From a virus, in IMG/VR virus record IMGVR_UViG_3300008963_000006, positions 1 to 39,163 of that record: a stretch of DNA of 39,163 bases. The stretch is one strand, 5' to 3'. Under the pieces are notes generated by a model, which had not been told where the DNA came from, made no database searches, and saw only the letters and a program-made list of their open reading frames with translations. Position 1 is the first letter of the stretch, and the number at the start of each line of letters is the position of its first letter. Below, piece by piece: positions 16,360 through 25,116 of this stretch. A program made the translations under genes and the position numbers.

Positions 16360-17169
16360 ATGGAAACACTTGAACATGCGCCGCCACAAGAAACACAGCA
16401 GCAAAATCAAAAATCCCCGATTACCAAAGAAAACCTTATGGGGTTTTTGAACAGGTATTACCTGGATGGCGAAATTGAACGCACTCGGGTTTCATATTCC
16501 CATGACACACAAGTTTTGACCACGTCATTTAGATCAACAGACGAATCTATTGTTGGGACGGTTGATCTCAAAGCATTTCCGTTTCATCGTGATTTTGATG
16601 TTGCTATTCATGATACCACGCGATTGAAAAAGCTGATTGGTATTTTGGAGCAAGATATTGACATGGAGCTTGAATGGGTTCATGAACCAGTCAGCATTTA
16701 CTTCACAGATGATTTCAAGAAAGTTCGTTACATCCTTGGAAACAAGGTTGCAATTTCAAAGGTGAGCGGAGAACCCAATGCTGATATTGATTGGAACATT
16801 GAGTTTGACCTTGAACCCACCTTTGTGTCCAACTTCAAATCCGGAGTTAAAGCCCTTGAACATGGTTCATTTGCGATTGACACGTCGGATGATGGCCGCA
16901 TGAAAATTGTTCTTGGGTACATGAATCGTGGATCAAACAACAGTGTCAACCTTTATCCGGACCCGGACACGTTTAACTTTTCACCCAAGCCCAACAAACC
17001 GCTGGTTTTTAACGGAAAGCGGTGTACAAAGATGTTTAGTGCGAACGACGGATCTGTTGAGTCACGTTGCCAAATTAGCAGTGATATGGAGATCATGAAA
17101 ATGACGTTTTCAAACGATCAGTTCAATAGCACGTATTATATGTCTGCAATCAACCCAGGCAACATGTAG
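16360..17169 (+). CDS. 45: Sliding clamp, gp45-like
   Basis: 269 aa from ATG 16360. A TTG six bases upstream is in frame but less likely. The trimeric processivity ring that holds the polymerase on DNA. Length is above T4 gp45 (228 aa), partly through a Gln/Pro-rich N-terminal extension (PPQETQQQNQ). The two-domain clamp pattern shows as alternating strands: VSYSHDTQVLTTSFRS, GTVDLKAFPF, DTTRLKKLIGIL, VSIYFTDDFKKVRYILG, then a second repeat with FVSNFKSGVKAL, MKIVLGYMNRG, VFNGKRCTKMFSAND and MKMTFSNDQFNSTYYM. Identity rests on fold-like pattern, size and position between polymerase and clamp-loader genes. A (CA)19 tract occupies its leader. Confidence 0.83.
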   Translation: METLEHAPPQETQQQNQKSPITKENLMGFLNRYYLDGEIERTRVSYSHDTQVLTTSFRSTDESIVGTVDLKAFPFHRDFDVAIHDTTRLKKLIGILEQDIDMELEWVHEPVSIYFTDDFKKVRYILGNKVAISKVSGEPNADIDWNIEFDLEPTFVSNFKSGVKALEHGSFAIDTSDDGRMKIVLGYMNRGSNNSVNLYPDPDTFNFSPKPNKPLVFNGKRCTKMFSANDGSVESRCQISSDMEIMKMTFSNDQFNSTYYMSAINPGNM

Positions 17170-17214
17170 ATTTGGCAATCTCAGCGCATTTCATTTCAAA
17201 TCAAAAAAACGCAT

Positions 17215-18177
17215 ATGAGCAACCAACAAGTTTTGTTTAACACCAAAGGAAACCCCGATGTTGAAATTTGGGCTGAAAAGTATCGGCCACGTGATCTTGA
17301 TGATTACATCGGAAATGACCATATCACAGAAAAAGTGTCAGCGTATATTGAAGAGGGCGACATCCCCCAACTCATGTTTTATGGCAAGCAAGGATCGGGA
17401 AAAACGTCCCTTGCAAAGATCATCGTTGACAAGATTGATTGTGACTATCTTTATATCAACGCAAGCGATGAAAACAGCGTTGACAACGTGCGAAATGAGA
17501 TCAAGCAGTTTGTGGCAACCGTGTCAATGGACAACAACATCAAAGTTGTGGTTCTTGACGAGTTTGATCACATGACTCGCAATGCCCAAGCAGCGCTCCG
17601 TAACATCATGGAGACATACGTGGAAACCAGTCGGTTCATTTTAACATGCAACTACCCAGAGCGTGTGATTGAACCCATCATGAGCAGGACTCAAAGTTTT
17701 AAGGTGAGTCCACCGAGCAAGAAAACGCTTGCACGCCACTTGATGCGCATTCTTCGTCAAGAAGGTGTTAAGTTTCAAACTAAAGATGTGGCTGTTCTTG
17801 TCAAGAAGTATTATCCGGACATTCGCAAACTGATCAACACAGCGGATTCCATGACCAAGATGCGCGACGGAACAAGAACCCTTGTGGTAAATCACAAAAG
17901 CTTGATTGGGAGCGATTTCAACATGCAACTTGTTCGCATGTTGAAATCCGGAGCATCGTTCAAGAACATCCGTCAGCACGTTGCAAACAACGAACGTCGT
18001 GAGTTTGCGGACACGTACAGGGCGCTATATGACGAGGTGGATCAATACACAAAATCAGATCAATCAGCAGCAGACGCAATTTTAACGGTGTCTGAGGCAC
18101 AGTATAAAGACGGCATGGTGGTTGATAAGGAAATCAACTTCATGGCGTGCATCATCAAACTACTCAACCTACTATAG
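17215..18177 (+). CDS. 44: Clamp-loader ATPase subunit, gp44-like
   Basis: 320 aa, matching T4 gp44 (319). AAA+ ATPase that opens and loads the sliding clamp. It starts with the RFC-type box WAEKYRPRDLDDYIGN (19-34), then Walker A GKQGSGKT (57-64), Walker B VVVLDEFDHM (about 112-121), and the sensor 1 region SRFILTCNYPERV. MSRTQSF stands in place of the arginine-finger SRC motif, with Thr replacing Cys as in some phage loaders. The C-terminal half is helical and would form the collar. Start ATG 17215 follows an A-rich leader without Shine-Dalgarno. Partner genes are the clamp just upstream and gp62 at 18916. Confidence 0.92.
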   Translation: MSNQQVLFNTKGNPDVEIWAEKYRPRDLDDYIGNDHITEKVSAYIEEGDIPQLMFYGKQGSGKTSLAKIIVDKIDCDYLYINASDENSVDNVRNEIKQFVATVSMDNNIKVVVLDEFDHMTRNAQAALRNIMETYVETSRFILTCNYPERVIEPIMSRTQSFKVSPPSKKTLARHLMRILRQEGVKFQTKDVAVLVKKYYPDIRKLINTADSMTKMRDGTRTLVVNHKSLIGSDFNMQLVRMLKSGASFKNIRQHVANNERREFADTYRALYDEVDQYTKSDQSAADAILTVSEAQYKDGMVVDKEINFMACIIKLLNLL

Positions 18178-18191
18178 AAGAAAAAACAACA

Positions 18192-18395
18192 GTGAACATT
18201 TACGTTTTTACATTTGACAACGGAACTTCTGAAGAAGTGCGTGGCAATGAAATCAACTTTGAAAATGGAACCATTTCAGTGTATAATGAAGATGAAAATT
18301 TGTCGTATATAACGTATGAAAACAAGGTTCTCAGTGTTAAAATAACACAAAACAGCGAAGATTCAGAGAGAACTCTATTAACTGAAAACAAATAA
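18192..18395 (+). CDS. Small beta-rich protein of unknown function
   Basis: 67 aa from GTG 18192, 14 bases after the gp44 stop. A GTG at 18147 would overlap gp44 and add 15 residues of unlikely sequence. Not recognised. The sequence alternates hydrophobic and polar residues (IYVFTFDNGTSEEVRG, GTISVYNEDENLSYITYENKVLSVKI), suggesting a single beta-sheet domain. It is acidic, with no Cys. It lies inside the clamp-loader operon and is probably co-transcribed. Confidence 0.5.
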   Translation: MNIYVFTFDNGTSEEVRGNEINFENGTISVYNEDENLSYITYENKVLSVKITQNSEDSERTLLTENK

Positions 18396-18407
18396 CCAGA
18401 TTATATT

Positions 18408-18665
18408 ATGATGAACGATGACAATAACAATAGTTCCGAAAACAAAGGTATGGAAGGTCAGACACAGCAACTTGACATTGATCCTTCAAAACTTGATGAC
18501 TATCATTGCGAGGAGTGTGACAATGACTCGTTTGTGAGTGCATTCTTTGCAAAGCGGATTAGCAAGTTTATGTCTAAGTCCGGAAAGCCTGGAATCGTTC
18601 CTTACATGGAAACCATTGCTTGTAGTAAATGTGGACACGTGAACCAAGAATTGAAACCATCTTAA
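18408..18665 (+). CDS. Zinc-ribbon protein of unknown function
   Basis: 85 aa. Two CxxC knuckles are visible, CEECDNDSF near residue 34 and CSKCGHVN near 73, separated by a basic stretch (FFAKRISKFMSKSGKPG). This is the layout of a treble-clef or zinc-ribbon fold. The N-terminal 30 residues are Asn/Asp/Gln-rich and probably flexible. Small zinc ribbons of this kind are common in T4-like genomes and their function is mostly unknown. It lies between gp44 and gp62 genes with an FmdB-like ribbon just downstream, so it may act with the clamp loader or transcription machinery, but this is inference. Either ATG 18408 or ATG 18411 can start it. Confidence 0.62.
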   Translation: MMNDDNNNSSENKGMEGQTQQLDIDPSKLDDYHCEECDNDSFVSAFFAKRISKFMSKSGKPGIVPYMETIACSKCGHVNQELKPS

Positions 18666-18674
18666 AAAAAAAAA

Positions 18675-18884
18675 ATGCCAACGTATTGCTACAAGTGTAC
18701 TAAATGTGCCAACACGAAAACCGTGAAACAATCATTTAATGATCCAATACCAACTTGCCAAAAATCACACAAGCCTATCAAGATGGTTCGGGATTATATG
18801 TCCGAGGGTGGGGCTGTTGCTCATTTCAAAGGCTCCGGCTTCCACTCAACGGACTACAACGCATCCGAGGGGAACGGTCGTTGA
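18675..18884 (+). CDS. FmdB-family zinc-ribbon protein
   Basis: 69 aa. It starts MPTYCYKCTKC, the FmdB/CxxC regulatory-type signature. A second, incomplete knuckle (CQKSHKP) has one cysteine lost. The C-terminal GSGFHSTDYNASEG matches the GSGFYsTDY ending of the family. FmdB-like proteins are small zinc proteins whose role is not well defined. The ATG follows directly on a run of about 11 A bases with no Shine-Dalgarno. Loss of the final cysteine may weaken metal binding. Confidence 0.75.
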   Translation: MPTYCYKCTKCANTKTVKQSFNDPIPTCQKSHKPIKMVRDYMSEGGAVAHFKGSGFHSTDYNASEGNGR

Positions 18885-18915
18885 AATCTCTTGAATCTCA
18901 AAAAACACAAAAAGC

Positions 18916-19380
18916 ATGGCAACAAAATCGTTGTGGGACCACGTCAATCAAATCAAGGATCACCAAGAACCAAACTACTGGGAGACGCTTTCAGAAGCCG
19001 ACAAACGCACGTTTAGCACATACATGATCAATAGAGTGCTTTCCATGCGCAAAGAACTTTGTGGCGTTATCAACCAGATCCAGCATCTCACTGAAGTCAT
19101 GTCGGATGAAATGGTTCACAAACTTTACACCAGCTTGTTGCCACCGGATTCCTCATACTATCCATACATCAAGAAGCAAAACGCGTCAAACCGAATTTCA
19201 TGGGTTGTTGAAAAGCTGGCTGAACATTTTGAGTGTTCAAAGTTACAAGCCCGTGAATATTACGATGTATGCATGGTTTCACCGGAAAAAAAGCGTCAAC
19301 TGGTAGAATTCATGAAAAGCATGTATCCATTAACAAAAGATCAAATCAAACAGTTAGACAATGAAATCACAGGAACTTGA
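18916..19380 (+). CDS. 62: Clamp-loader small subunit, gp62-like
   Basis: 154 aa, a little shorter than T4 gp62 (187). A non-ATPase partner that joins four gp44 subunits in the loader. The N-terminus LWDHVNQIKDHQEPNYWETLSE and the MINRVLSMRKE helix match the phage gp62 pattern, followed by a helical C-terminal half (KLYTSLLPPDSSYYPYIKK, REYYDVCMVSPEKKRQLVEFM). It is separated from gp44 by three small genes, unlike T4 where 62 and 44 are adjacent. The stop overlaps the next gene by 20 bases, showing operon packing. Confidence 0.78.
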   Translation: MATKSLWDHVNQIKDHQEPNYWETLSEADKRTFSTYMINRVLSMRKELCGVINQIQHLTEVMSDEMVHKLYTSLLPPDSSYYPYIKKQNASNRISWVVEKLAEHFECSKLQAREYYDVCMVSPEKKRQLVEFMKSMYPLTKDQIKQLDNEITGT

Positions 19381-19849
19381 TTTTCAAATTTCGCATCTCA
19401 AATCGCAATTGCAAGATGGTTCATCGGGATCCATTGACGTGTCCGAGTTTGACGATCTTGTAGATACCCTGCACGACATGGGGTATGAGATCGTAGAACA
19501 ATCCACACAACCCCGATCAACGTCTCACCAACAATTTCTACACCGCCGCCAAACGTTGGATGAAATGGCACGGGGCATCCAAGAAGCCAAAAATCCGGCG
19601 TACGCAATGGATGATGAACACGATTTCCACAATAATTTTCGGGTGATTGCAAACATTCTTGATGTGGATGAAATGGTGGTTTGGGCTGTCTATTATCTTA
19701 AACACATCATCGCGGTGTTGAGTTATGCAAAGGACCCATCCACTCCACAGGCAGAGCCACTTGATGAGCGGTTTGCAGATATTCGCAATTACACCGAATT
19801 TGGATTCAGCATGTACAAAGAACGCCATGAAACAGAAAATTCACAATAA
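19361..19849 (+). CDS. Unknown helical protein overlapping gp62 gene
   Basis: 162 aa, not recognised. ATG 19361 lies inside the end of the clamp-loader gene. The first 20 residues form a likely coiled segment (LDFQISHLKSQLQ), then FDDLVDTLHDMGYEIVEQ, and a hydrophobic helix VVWAVYYLKHIIAVLSYAK around residues 107-125. That helix is too polar at its ends to be a sure membrane segment. The overlap suggests translational coupling to the clamp loader. Confidence 0.6.
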   Translation: MKSQELDFQISHLKSQLQDGSSGSIDVSEFDDLVDTLHDMGYEIVEQSTQPRSTSHQQFLHRRQTLDEMARGIQEAKNPAYAMDDEHDFHNNFRVIANILDVDEMVVWAVYYLKHIIAVLSYAKDPSTPQAEPLDERFADIRNYTEFGFSMYKERHETENSQ

Positions 19850-20159
19850 GAACCTTCCCCAAGAACTCAAAGCATTCTATTCCGACAAAAACCGGGAGAT
19901 TGAAAATGCTCACAAAGAGTTTGCTGCAATGCAAGGCAGTGATCATCCATCCGACATGAAAGATCACATGAACATGAACGGGCGGCTTTTCAAAAAAGCG
20001 ATGCAGCAATTTGAAAAACGCCAAAAGAGAATTGAATTTGAATGGATGGAACCCAATCTTGTCCGATCCAGCGCATTTCCCAAGCTGAACATCAAACGAC
20101 AGCGCTCTTATCTTGACTTCCGGTATGATTACTGGTTTGTCAACGATGCTTCACTTTGA
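19827..20159 (+). CDS. Unknown basic helical protein
   Basis: 110 aa from ATG 19827, overlapping the previous gene by 23 bases. The upstream part of the open frame is a shadow of that gene. It is Lys/Arg/Glu-rich and mostly helical (ELKAFYSDKNREIENAHKEF, FKKAMQQFEKRQKRIEFEW), with an aromatic C-terminus (YLDFRYDYWFVND). Its nucleic-acid-binding potential is suggested only by charge. Confidence 0.55.
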   Translation: MKQKIHNKNLPQELKAFYSDKNREIENAHKEFAAMQGSDHPSDMKDHMNMNGRLFKKAMQQFEKRQKRIEFEWMEPNLVRSSAFPKLNIKRQRSYLDFRYDYWFVNDASL

Positions 20160-20179
20160 AAAACAAACAAAATATACAT

Positions 20180-20758
20180 ATGACACTTCAACGTTACATT
20201 GAACAAACAAAGCAAACTGCGGTGTACCCCAAACAACATGCTCATTCGTACCTTTATTTTGGTTTGCTTGACGAGTTGGGGGAACTTCAAAGGAAACTTG
20301 AGAAAGCAAAGGCTGCATTGATTGATGTCCAGCATCAATCGCCCATATCCGAATCTGATTCTCAAATACCAAAACACGAGTTTTCATCTATTTTGGATGA
20401 ACTTGGTGATGTGTGCTGGTATTTGGCTCAATCGGTTGATGTGTGGGGCATTGACATTTCAACGTTGCGCTTTGATTTTGAGGGTGTGCCCATTCCTTCG
20501 CTGGAACATGCCGCCTTTCAGACTGAAAATTGCATTGAAATTCTACGAAATACGGGAACCATCAAGAAGTATCTCCGAGGTGATCCGGGAAAGAAAGCTG
20601 AAGTCAAGGGCATGATCACCGACGTGTATAGACGTGTTGGTTTTGTGGCGGGCCATTTGGGAATCGGTTCTTTGAGTGTTGTGTTTGAACAAAACATCAA
20701 CAAATTAACCGATAGAAAAGATCGTGGCGTGATTCGCGGGGATGGTGACACCCGGTGA
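20180..20758 (+). CDS. MazG-like nucleotide pyrophosphohydrolase
   Basis: 192 aa from ATG 20180. The MazG metal-binding motifs are present: LLDELGELQRK (ExxE, about 30-40) and LDELGDVCWYL (ExxD, about 73-83). Together these bind Mg and hydrolyse nucleoside triphosphates or a related nucleotide. Between them lies a longer than usual linker rich in Ser and Gln. The C-terminal half is helical and extends beyond the minimal domain. Phage MazG-like proteins are thought to alter nucleotide or alarmone pools during infection, though the substrate here is not known. It belongs with the nucleotide-metabolism genes (nrdJ, thyA). Confidence 0.75.
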   Translation: MTLQRYIEQTKQTAVYPKQHAHSYLYFGLLDELGELQRKLEKAKAALIDVQHQSPISESDSQIPKHEFSSILDELGDVCWYLAQSVDVWGIDISTLRFDFEGVPIPSLEHAAFQTENCIEILRNTGTIKKYLRGDPGKKAEVKGMITDVYRRVGFVAGHLGIGSLSVVFEQNINKLTDRKDRGVIRGDGDTR

Positions 20759-20847
20759 TTGTAGACTGTGTTGAGATTTGAACCTGTCTCATATATATCA
20801 GTCACAAAGATGGGTTCAACCAAGAAATCATAAAAAACAAACACGTC

Positions 20848-21798
20848 ATGGATCAAGAAAAGACACATGTGAGTTATAGTCAACTCCGAATGTTCAATAA
20901 GTGCAAAAAGAAATGGCAACTCAAGTATAGAGACGGCTTAAAACCACCAAGCGATTCTGTTCATACTATTGGAGGAACCGCCTTCCATGAAACCATTCAA
21001 GAGTATCTTGAACGGTGTGTGTATGGAGACGAATCGGACATGGATCTTCGCAATGACTTCAAGCACCGCCTAAAATCCGTTAACGAAGATGTCAAGGAGC
21101 AAGAAGAGTGGAAGAATGTGGATCACGATCCTGCAACCAAGAAGCAACTGATTGAGTATTGCAAGGCCACATTCAACATTCTCAAAGAGTTCAAAGAAAG
21201 CGAGCATTTGTATTTTGACCCGGAATATACCGAGTTGGTTGGAATTGAGGTTCCCATTGAACACGATCTGTCACAAGAGATTGTGTGGGTTGGTTATCTT
21301 GATGTGGTTCTCAAAGATCGGGATACCGGAAAATATATCATCATTGACATCAAGACCAGCACATCGGGTTGGAGCAAGTGGGACAAAGATGATGCCGGAA
21401 AAGCCAATCAAGTTGTTGCATACAAAAACTTCTACAGCGACAAACTTGGAATTCCAAAGCAGGACATTGAAGTCAAATACTGGATTGCTGCACGAGAGCC
21501 AGATTGGAATTGGACAAACTCCCACTTTGAAGAGTTTTCACCCGAAGACGACGAATGGACAATCAGTCAGCTTCAATCCAACATTGAACATTTCTTGAAT
21601 ACGGCGTTTTATTTTCCAGATGGAGAATACGTGAAACAAGACTTTGATCCGGAGCCTGACAAGTTCACATGTTGCTTTTGCCCGTATTCACAGCAATTTT
21701 CAAGCGGAGAACATGCAGTGTGTGACCAAGATGGAATGATCTTTGATGGGTATCCAAAGAAGATGAAGAACTATATTGATGAAAAGTGGTGCAAATGA
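20848..21798 (+). CDS. RecB/Cas4-like PD-(D/E)XK nuclease with probable Fe-S cluster
   Basis: 316 aa. It starts with the PDDEXK_1 signature SYSQLRMFNKCKKKWQLKY (Cys19), then a GTAFHETIQEYLE helix. The catalytic core GYLDVVLKDR ... YIIIDIKTS supplies Asp and the D-x-K lysine. Near the C-terminus TCCFCPYSQQF and a later Cys (VCDQ) complete a one-plus-three cysteine set, like the 4Fe-4S staple of Cas4 and AddB nucleases. It would cut or resect DNA in recombination or host genome breakdown. The stop overlaps the next gene (ATGA). Confidence 0.8.
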   Translation: MDQEKTHVSYSQLRMFNKCKKKWQLKYRDGLKPPSDSVHTIGGTAFHETIQEYLERCVYGDESDMDLRNDFKHRLKSVNEDVKEQEEWKNVDHDPATKKQLIEYCKATFNILKEFKESEHLYFDPEYTELVGIEVPIEHDLSQEIVWVGYLDVVLKDRDTGKYIIIDIKTSTSGWSKWDKDDAGKANQVVAYKNFYSDKLGIPKQDIEVKYWIAAREPDWNWTNSHFEEFSPEDDEWTISQLQSNIEHFLNTAFYFPDGEYVKQDFDPEPDKFTCCFCPYSQQFSSGEHAVCDQDGMIFDGYPKKMKNYIDEKWCK

Positions 21799-22082
21799 AT
21801 TGTGAAAATGAAACCAACCAAGTTTTGAAATCTCGTGTGATGGCGATGCATCGCATTTTGTCGGATATTCACGGATTCACGTTTCAATTCCACGACCGGC
21901 CCCATGTTAACGTGAAATGGAAATGCCGGTCCATTGAAATGAATATGAAGCATGGAATCACCGAGTTTCTTGCCCTTCGCAAGATTTGTCTGATGCATGA
22001 ATCACTGCCGACCGAGCAATTTGGATCATGGATGTTTTGGATGTCGGATTCAAAAACGCTTCTTAACACAATCTTGAACTGA
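21795..22082 (+). CDS. Unknown 95-aa protein coupled to the nuclease gene
   Basis: 95 aa, not recognised. The ATG overlaps the stop of the Cas4-like nuclease in an ATGA, so translation is probably coupled. It is rich in His, Met and Phe (MHRILSDIHGFTFQFHDRPH, EFLALRKICLMHESL) with a Trp-containing end (GSWMFWMSDSKTLL). No metal site is clear. It may be a partner of the nuclease, by context only. Confidence 0.55.
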   Translation: MNCENETNQVLKSRVMAMHRILSDIHGFTFQFHDRPHVNVKWKCRSIEMNMKHGITEFLALRKICLMHESLPTEQFGSWMFWMSDSKTLLNTILN

Positions 22083-22169
22083 CAATTCGGAACGGTGTGT
22101 TGATGGATCGGTTTGTGTCTATGCAGAGAATCACGATTCCTCCCATCCTTGATGCCATTGCATACAACA

Positions 22170-22727
22170 ATGTCGTTTGACGTTAAACAAGAACGCAAAT
22201 ACATTCGCCGTGTTGAAAAGGTTGAAAAGTACCTTTTTGAGCGCGGGTTTGAAAAATTGGGAGAAGGTGCAAGCCGGTACGTGATGATTCGTGACGGTGA
22301 TGATTATGTGATCAAAATTCCGGTGTCATATTTGTGTCAGTCCGCGAATATCAACGAGTATAAAGCATGGAAACGTTCTCATGATCCGCGATATGCTGCG
22401 TGCCGTTTGTTTTGGATGTTTGATGTTCCGTTGATTATGATGGAGCGTGTAGATCCTATTTTTACCCCATCGTCAATGACAAATCTGAAGCATTCTGATG
22501 AATACATTCGGAAATGGATCTATTCCATTCCAACGTGGAGTTTTTACATAGATCACATCCAAGTTGGGGTATCACGTGCGGATGGTCGCATCTGTGCGTT
22601 TGATTATCCGAATGACGTATTGAACCAGGATGCCGATCTTAAACAGAAGCGGATGCGCATGAATGACAAGACAAAGATCATGAAACATGCAAGAAAACTT
22701 TCACTCAAAGAACCGCACCATCACTGA
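22170..22727 (+). CDS. Kinase-fold-like protein of unknown activity
   Basis: 185 aa from ATG 22170. The N-terminal half resembles a small kinase N-lobe: a glycine-rich loop LGEGASRYVMIRD (about 29-41), a beta-3 lysine in DDYVIKIP (about 44-51), a helix with NEYKAWK and a hinge-like LIMMERVDP (about 89-97). The C-lobe is very short. FDYPNDV near residue 150 could stand for the metal-binding region, but no HRD-type catalytic Asp is evident. It could be a minimal or inactive kinase, or a lipopolysaccharide-kinase-like relative. Codons and neighbours are typical of the genome. Confidence 0.5.
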   Translation: MSFDVKQERKYIRRVEKVEKYLFERGFEKLGEGASRYVMIRDGDDYVIKIPVSYLCQSANINEYKAWKRSHDPRYAACRLFWMFDVPLIMMERVDPIFTPSSMTNLKHSDEYIRKWIYSIPTWSFYIDHIQVGVSRADGRICAFDYPNDVLNQDADLKQKRMRMNDKTKIMKHARKLSLKEPHHH

Positions 22728-22841
22728 TATGGGATGCGTGAACAGCGACAACAACACGTTTGATCACTGAAACATCCATCTTTTTAGTATCAACGCCGGA
22801 ATGTTAGTGAAGTCAATATCACTGGGAGCAATACTGAACCA

Positions 22842-23039
22842 TTGCTTTTCAGACACCTTCACAAGCTTCGTGAGCGCCTTGAAAATGATATTGATGGGTT
22901 AACCTTTGGAATTCGCTCCAACGGCGTGTTGGCCCCACAGAAGTCCTTAGAATGGAAACTGTTTGACAAAGCAACATCACATTATTTGATCCCACGTTGT
23001 ATCGGAAAACGATGGGACGTGGATTGGTCCCCGACGTGA
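22842..23039 (+). other. Possible gene remnant or small gene without ATG
   Basis: An open frame (from 22788) reads protein-like sequence, for example LRERLENDIDGLTFGIRS and LEWKLFDKATSHYLIPR, but has no ATG and only a TTG at 22842. It may be the 3' part of a decayed gene. The 300-base stretch between the kinase-like gene and 23065 holds nothing else I can support. Confidence 0.3.
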
Positions 23040-23064
23040 AATCTATTTTTGACACTGAAAAGAA

Positions 23065-23260
<196 letters not shown>

Positions 23261-23266
23261 TCTGGA

Positions 23267-23452
23267 ATGCCCCGATATGACTACAAAGGGGTAGATGTGA
23301 CATATTGGGATGTGCATTATGTGCGCGTGGAGAGTGTGATTCTTTATGCCAATGGAAATGTCAGTCTTGATTATATCCTGTATAACACGGGAAGGGCAAA
23401 ATTAAACTGGATTACCTTGAAGAACAGATCAATCAAAACCTGGCTCGCGTGA
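23267..23452 (+). CDS. Possible small protein
   Basis: 61 aa from ATG 23267. It is beta-rich (YKGVDVTYWDVHYVRVESVILYANG) and basic at its end. Not recognised, and the region around it looks decayed, so it may be a remnant. Confidence 0.4.
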   Translation: MPRYDYKGVDVTYWDVHYVRVESVILYANGNVSLDYILYNTGRAKLNWITLKNRSIKTWLA

Positions 23453-23538
23453 TTTCATTTCAAGCATATATCAACACGTGAGTGTATGTTTCTTGCTTTG
23501 AGACACTGCCACATTTTTTCAAAATTCAAAAAAAACAC

Positions 23539-23964
23539 ATGAACGTTGCATTTGTAGGAAGTAGAGAGTGGAGCGACTGGCAGAAAATTCAAAAAACCAT
23601 TGAGTATCTTGACAACAAGTTTGATGATCTAACAATCATTTCAGGGGGAAGTCCGAAAGGGGCCGACAAAATGACGCGTTGGAGTTTGCTCAATCTTGAA
23701 AAATTTCAAGATATAACGTACATTGAGTATGCTCCCAAGTTTCATGACTACAACCAATACTGTGCTCATGACTCGGATTACTACGGCGCAGAATACGACG
23801 TCAAGCATTACTTTGACCGAAACACCGAGATCGCAGAAACATGTGATGTGCTGTTTGCATTCATTCCCGAGTACATGGTTGACGACGACAATCAAGCGAA
23901 GGGAACCAAGGACACGCTTAAAAAAGCAACCGATCTCGGAAAAAAGACAAAAATCATATCATGA
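23539..23964 (+). CDS. DUF2493/YspA-like SLOG-superfamily protein
   Basis: 141 aa from ATG 23539. The N-terminus VAFVGSREWSDWQKI and the following TIISGGSPKGADKMTRW match the DUF2493 nucleotide-binding Rossmann-like family, whose GS and GGxxGAD loops bind a nucleotide or nucleotide sugar. AETCDVLFAFIPEY and a Gly/Thr-rich GTKDTLKKATDLGKK complete the fold. SLOG proteins sense or process nucleotide-derived ligands, but the ligand here is unknown. It overlaps the next gene by ATGA and so is coupled to the glycosyltransferase genes. Confidence 0.78.
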   Translation: MNVAFVGSREWSDWQKIQKTIEYLDNKFDDLTIISGGSPKGADKMTRWSLLNLEKFQDITYIEYAPKFHDYNQYCAHDSDYYGAEYDVKHYFDRNTEIAETCDVLFAFIPEYMVDDDNQAKGTKDTLKKATDLGKKTKIIS

Positions 23965-25115
23965 ACGTTCTATTTTTAGCAGATCATCCCAATTTGCCCA
24001 CCGGAATTGCGTCGGTTGCCAACATGTTGATTGATGGGTTGCCCGATGTTTCATTTGATGTTATTGGTTGTAATGTGAAATCGCAACAAGATCACGGTTT
24101 GCCGCATGATTCCCGTGTCATTGCCGAATTTAAAGATTATGGGAATTATCATCATCTTGTTGACGTTGTTCGTGATTCGTGTTATGATGCATGCATGGTG
24201 ATCGGGGATCCTCATTTGCTTGCTCATGTATACCGAGCATCCACGTTTGTCCGGTCAAAAATGCCGCTGATCTACTATCACGTGTGGGACTCTGCAACAC
24301 CGGTTCCAACATTTAATGCACCCGTCTACCAGTGTTTTGATCACATTGCATGCGCATCCCAAGAAACATTCCGAGCCGTTCAAAAAACAAGTTCATGCAA
24401 TGCATCGTTGATTCCACATGGCGTTGATCTTGGCGTGTTCAATACCGGCCACGACCCCGACACGTCAGAAATCAGACAAGCCTTTCCGGATCAAAACATT
24501 GTTCTGTTTGTTGGAACCAATCAACGCCGCAAGAACATCGCACAGACCATCCAAGCATTCAGCGAAACAACGAATGTTGATGAATCCCAACTTTTCTTGA
24601 AAACCAATCTTGACGGACATTTCAACATCCATGAGTTGGCTGAATACTACGGTGTAGCCGATAGGACAAATGTGATAACCAAAACTCTGGAATCCTGTGA
24701 AATGGCACATCAATTGTATTCTGCTGCTGATGTGGTGATAAACGTGCCCCATCGTGAGGGGTTTGGGCTTACACCATTGGAAGCCGTCGCGTGTGGCACG
24801 CCTTCCATCACGTCATATACGGGTGGACTCAAGGATCAACAAACATCCTTGCACTACAGCATCAACCCATCCCACCACCACGTTGAATCGGATCGGGAAT
24901 CCCGGTTGGTTCAAGAAGTTTATGTTAGAACCCAAGATATTTCTTCATTGATTGATCACATTTTAATCAACCCACCCCAAAAAACCGATGTGCATAATGA
25001 AATTTGCACATTAGATATGGATTCCACGTCAATGTGCAGGGGAATCAAACGGGTCATTTCTGACAAGGTCAAGGCCCACGATTTCAATTCATTTTTCAAT
25101 ATAACCACAATTTGA
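23961..25115 (+). CDS. GT4-family glycosyltransferase
   Basis: 384 aa. GT-B fold: the N-terminal domain starts MNVLFLADHPNLPTGIASV with the glycine loop. The C-terminal domain has LIPHGVDLGVFN, VLFVGTNQRRKNIAQTI (acceptor and donor cleft) and the EX7E motif EGFGLTPLE, followed by ACGTPSITSYTGG. These are hallmarks of retaining GT4 enzymes using nucleotide sugars. No membrane segment. The ATGA overlap with the SLOG gene and one-base spacing to the next GT place all three in one operon. Donor and acceptor cannot be told from sequence. Confidence 0.85.
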   Translation: MNVLFLADHPNLPTGIASVANMLIDGLPDVSFDVIGCNVKSQQDHGLPHDSRVIAEFKDYGNYHHLVDVVRDSCYDACMVIGDPHLLAHVYRASTFVRSKMPLIYYHVWDSATPVPTFNAPVYQCFDHIACASQETFRAVQKTSSCNASLIPHGVDLGVFNTGHDPDTSEIRQAFPDQNIVLFVGTNQRRKNIAQTIQAFSETTNVDESQLFLKTNLDGHFNIHELAEYYGVADRTNVITKTLESCEMAHQLYSAADVVINVPHREGFGLTPLEAVACGTPSITSYTGGLKDQQTSLHYSINPSHHHVESDRESRLVQEVYVRTQDISSLIDHILINPPQKTDVHNEICTLDMDSTSMCRGIKRVISDKVKAHDFNSFFNITTI

Positions 25116-25116
25116 A

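Noticed and set aside
20778-20819. tRNA or T-arm-like element (TTGAACC ... GGTTCAA)
   Set aside because: It is only a 7-bp hairpin with a 28-nt loop. No acceptor stem, anticodon arm or D-arm can be drawn.
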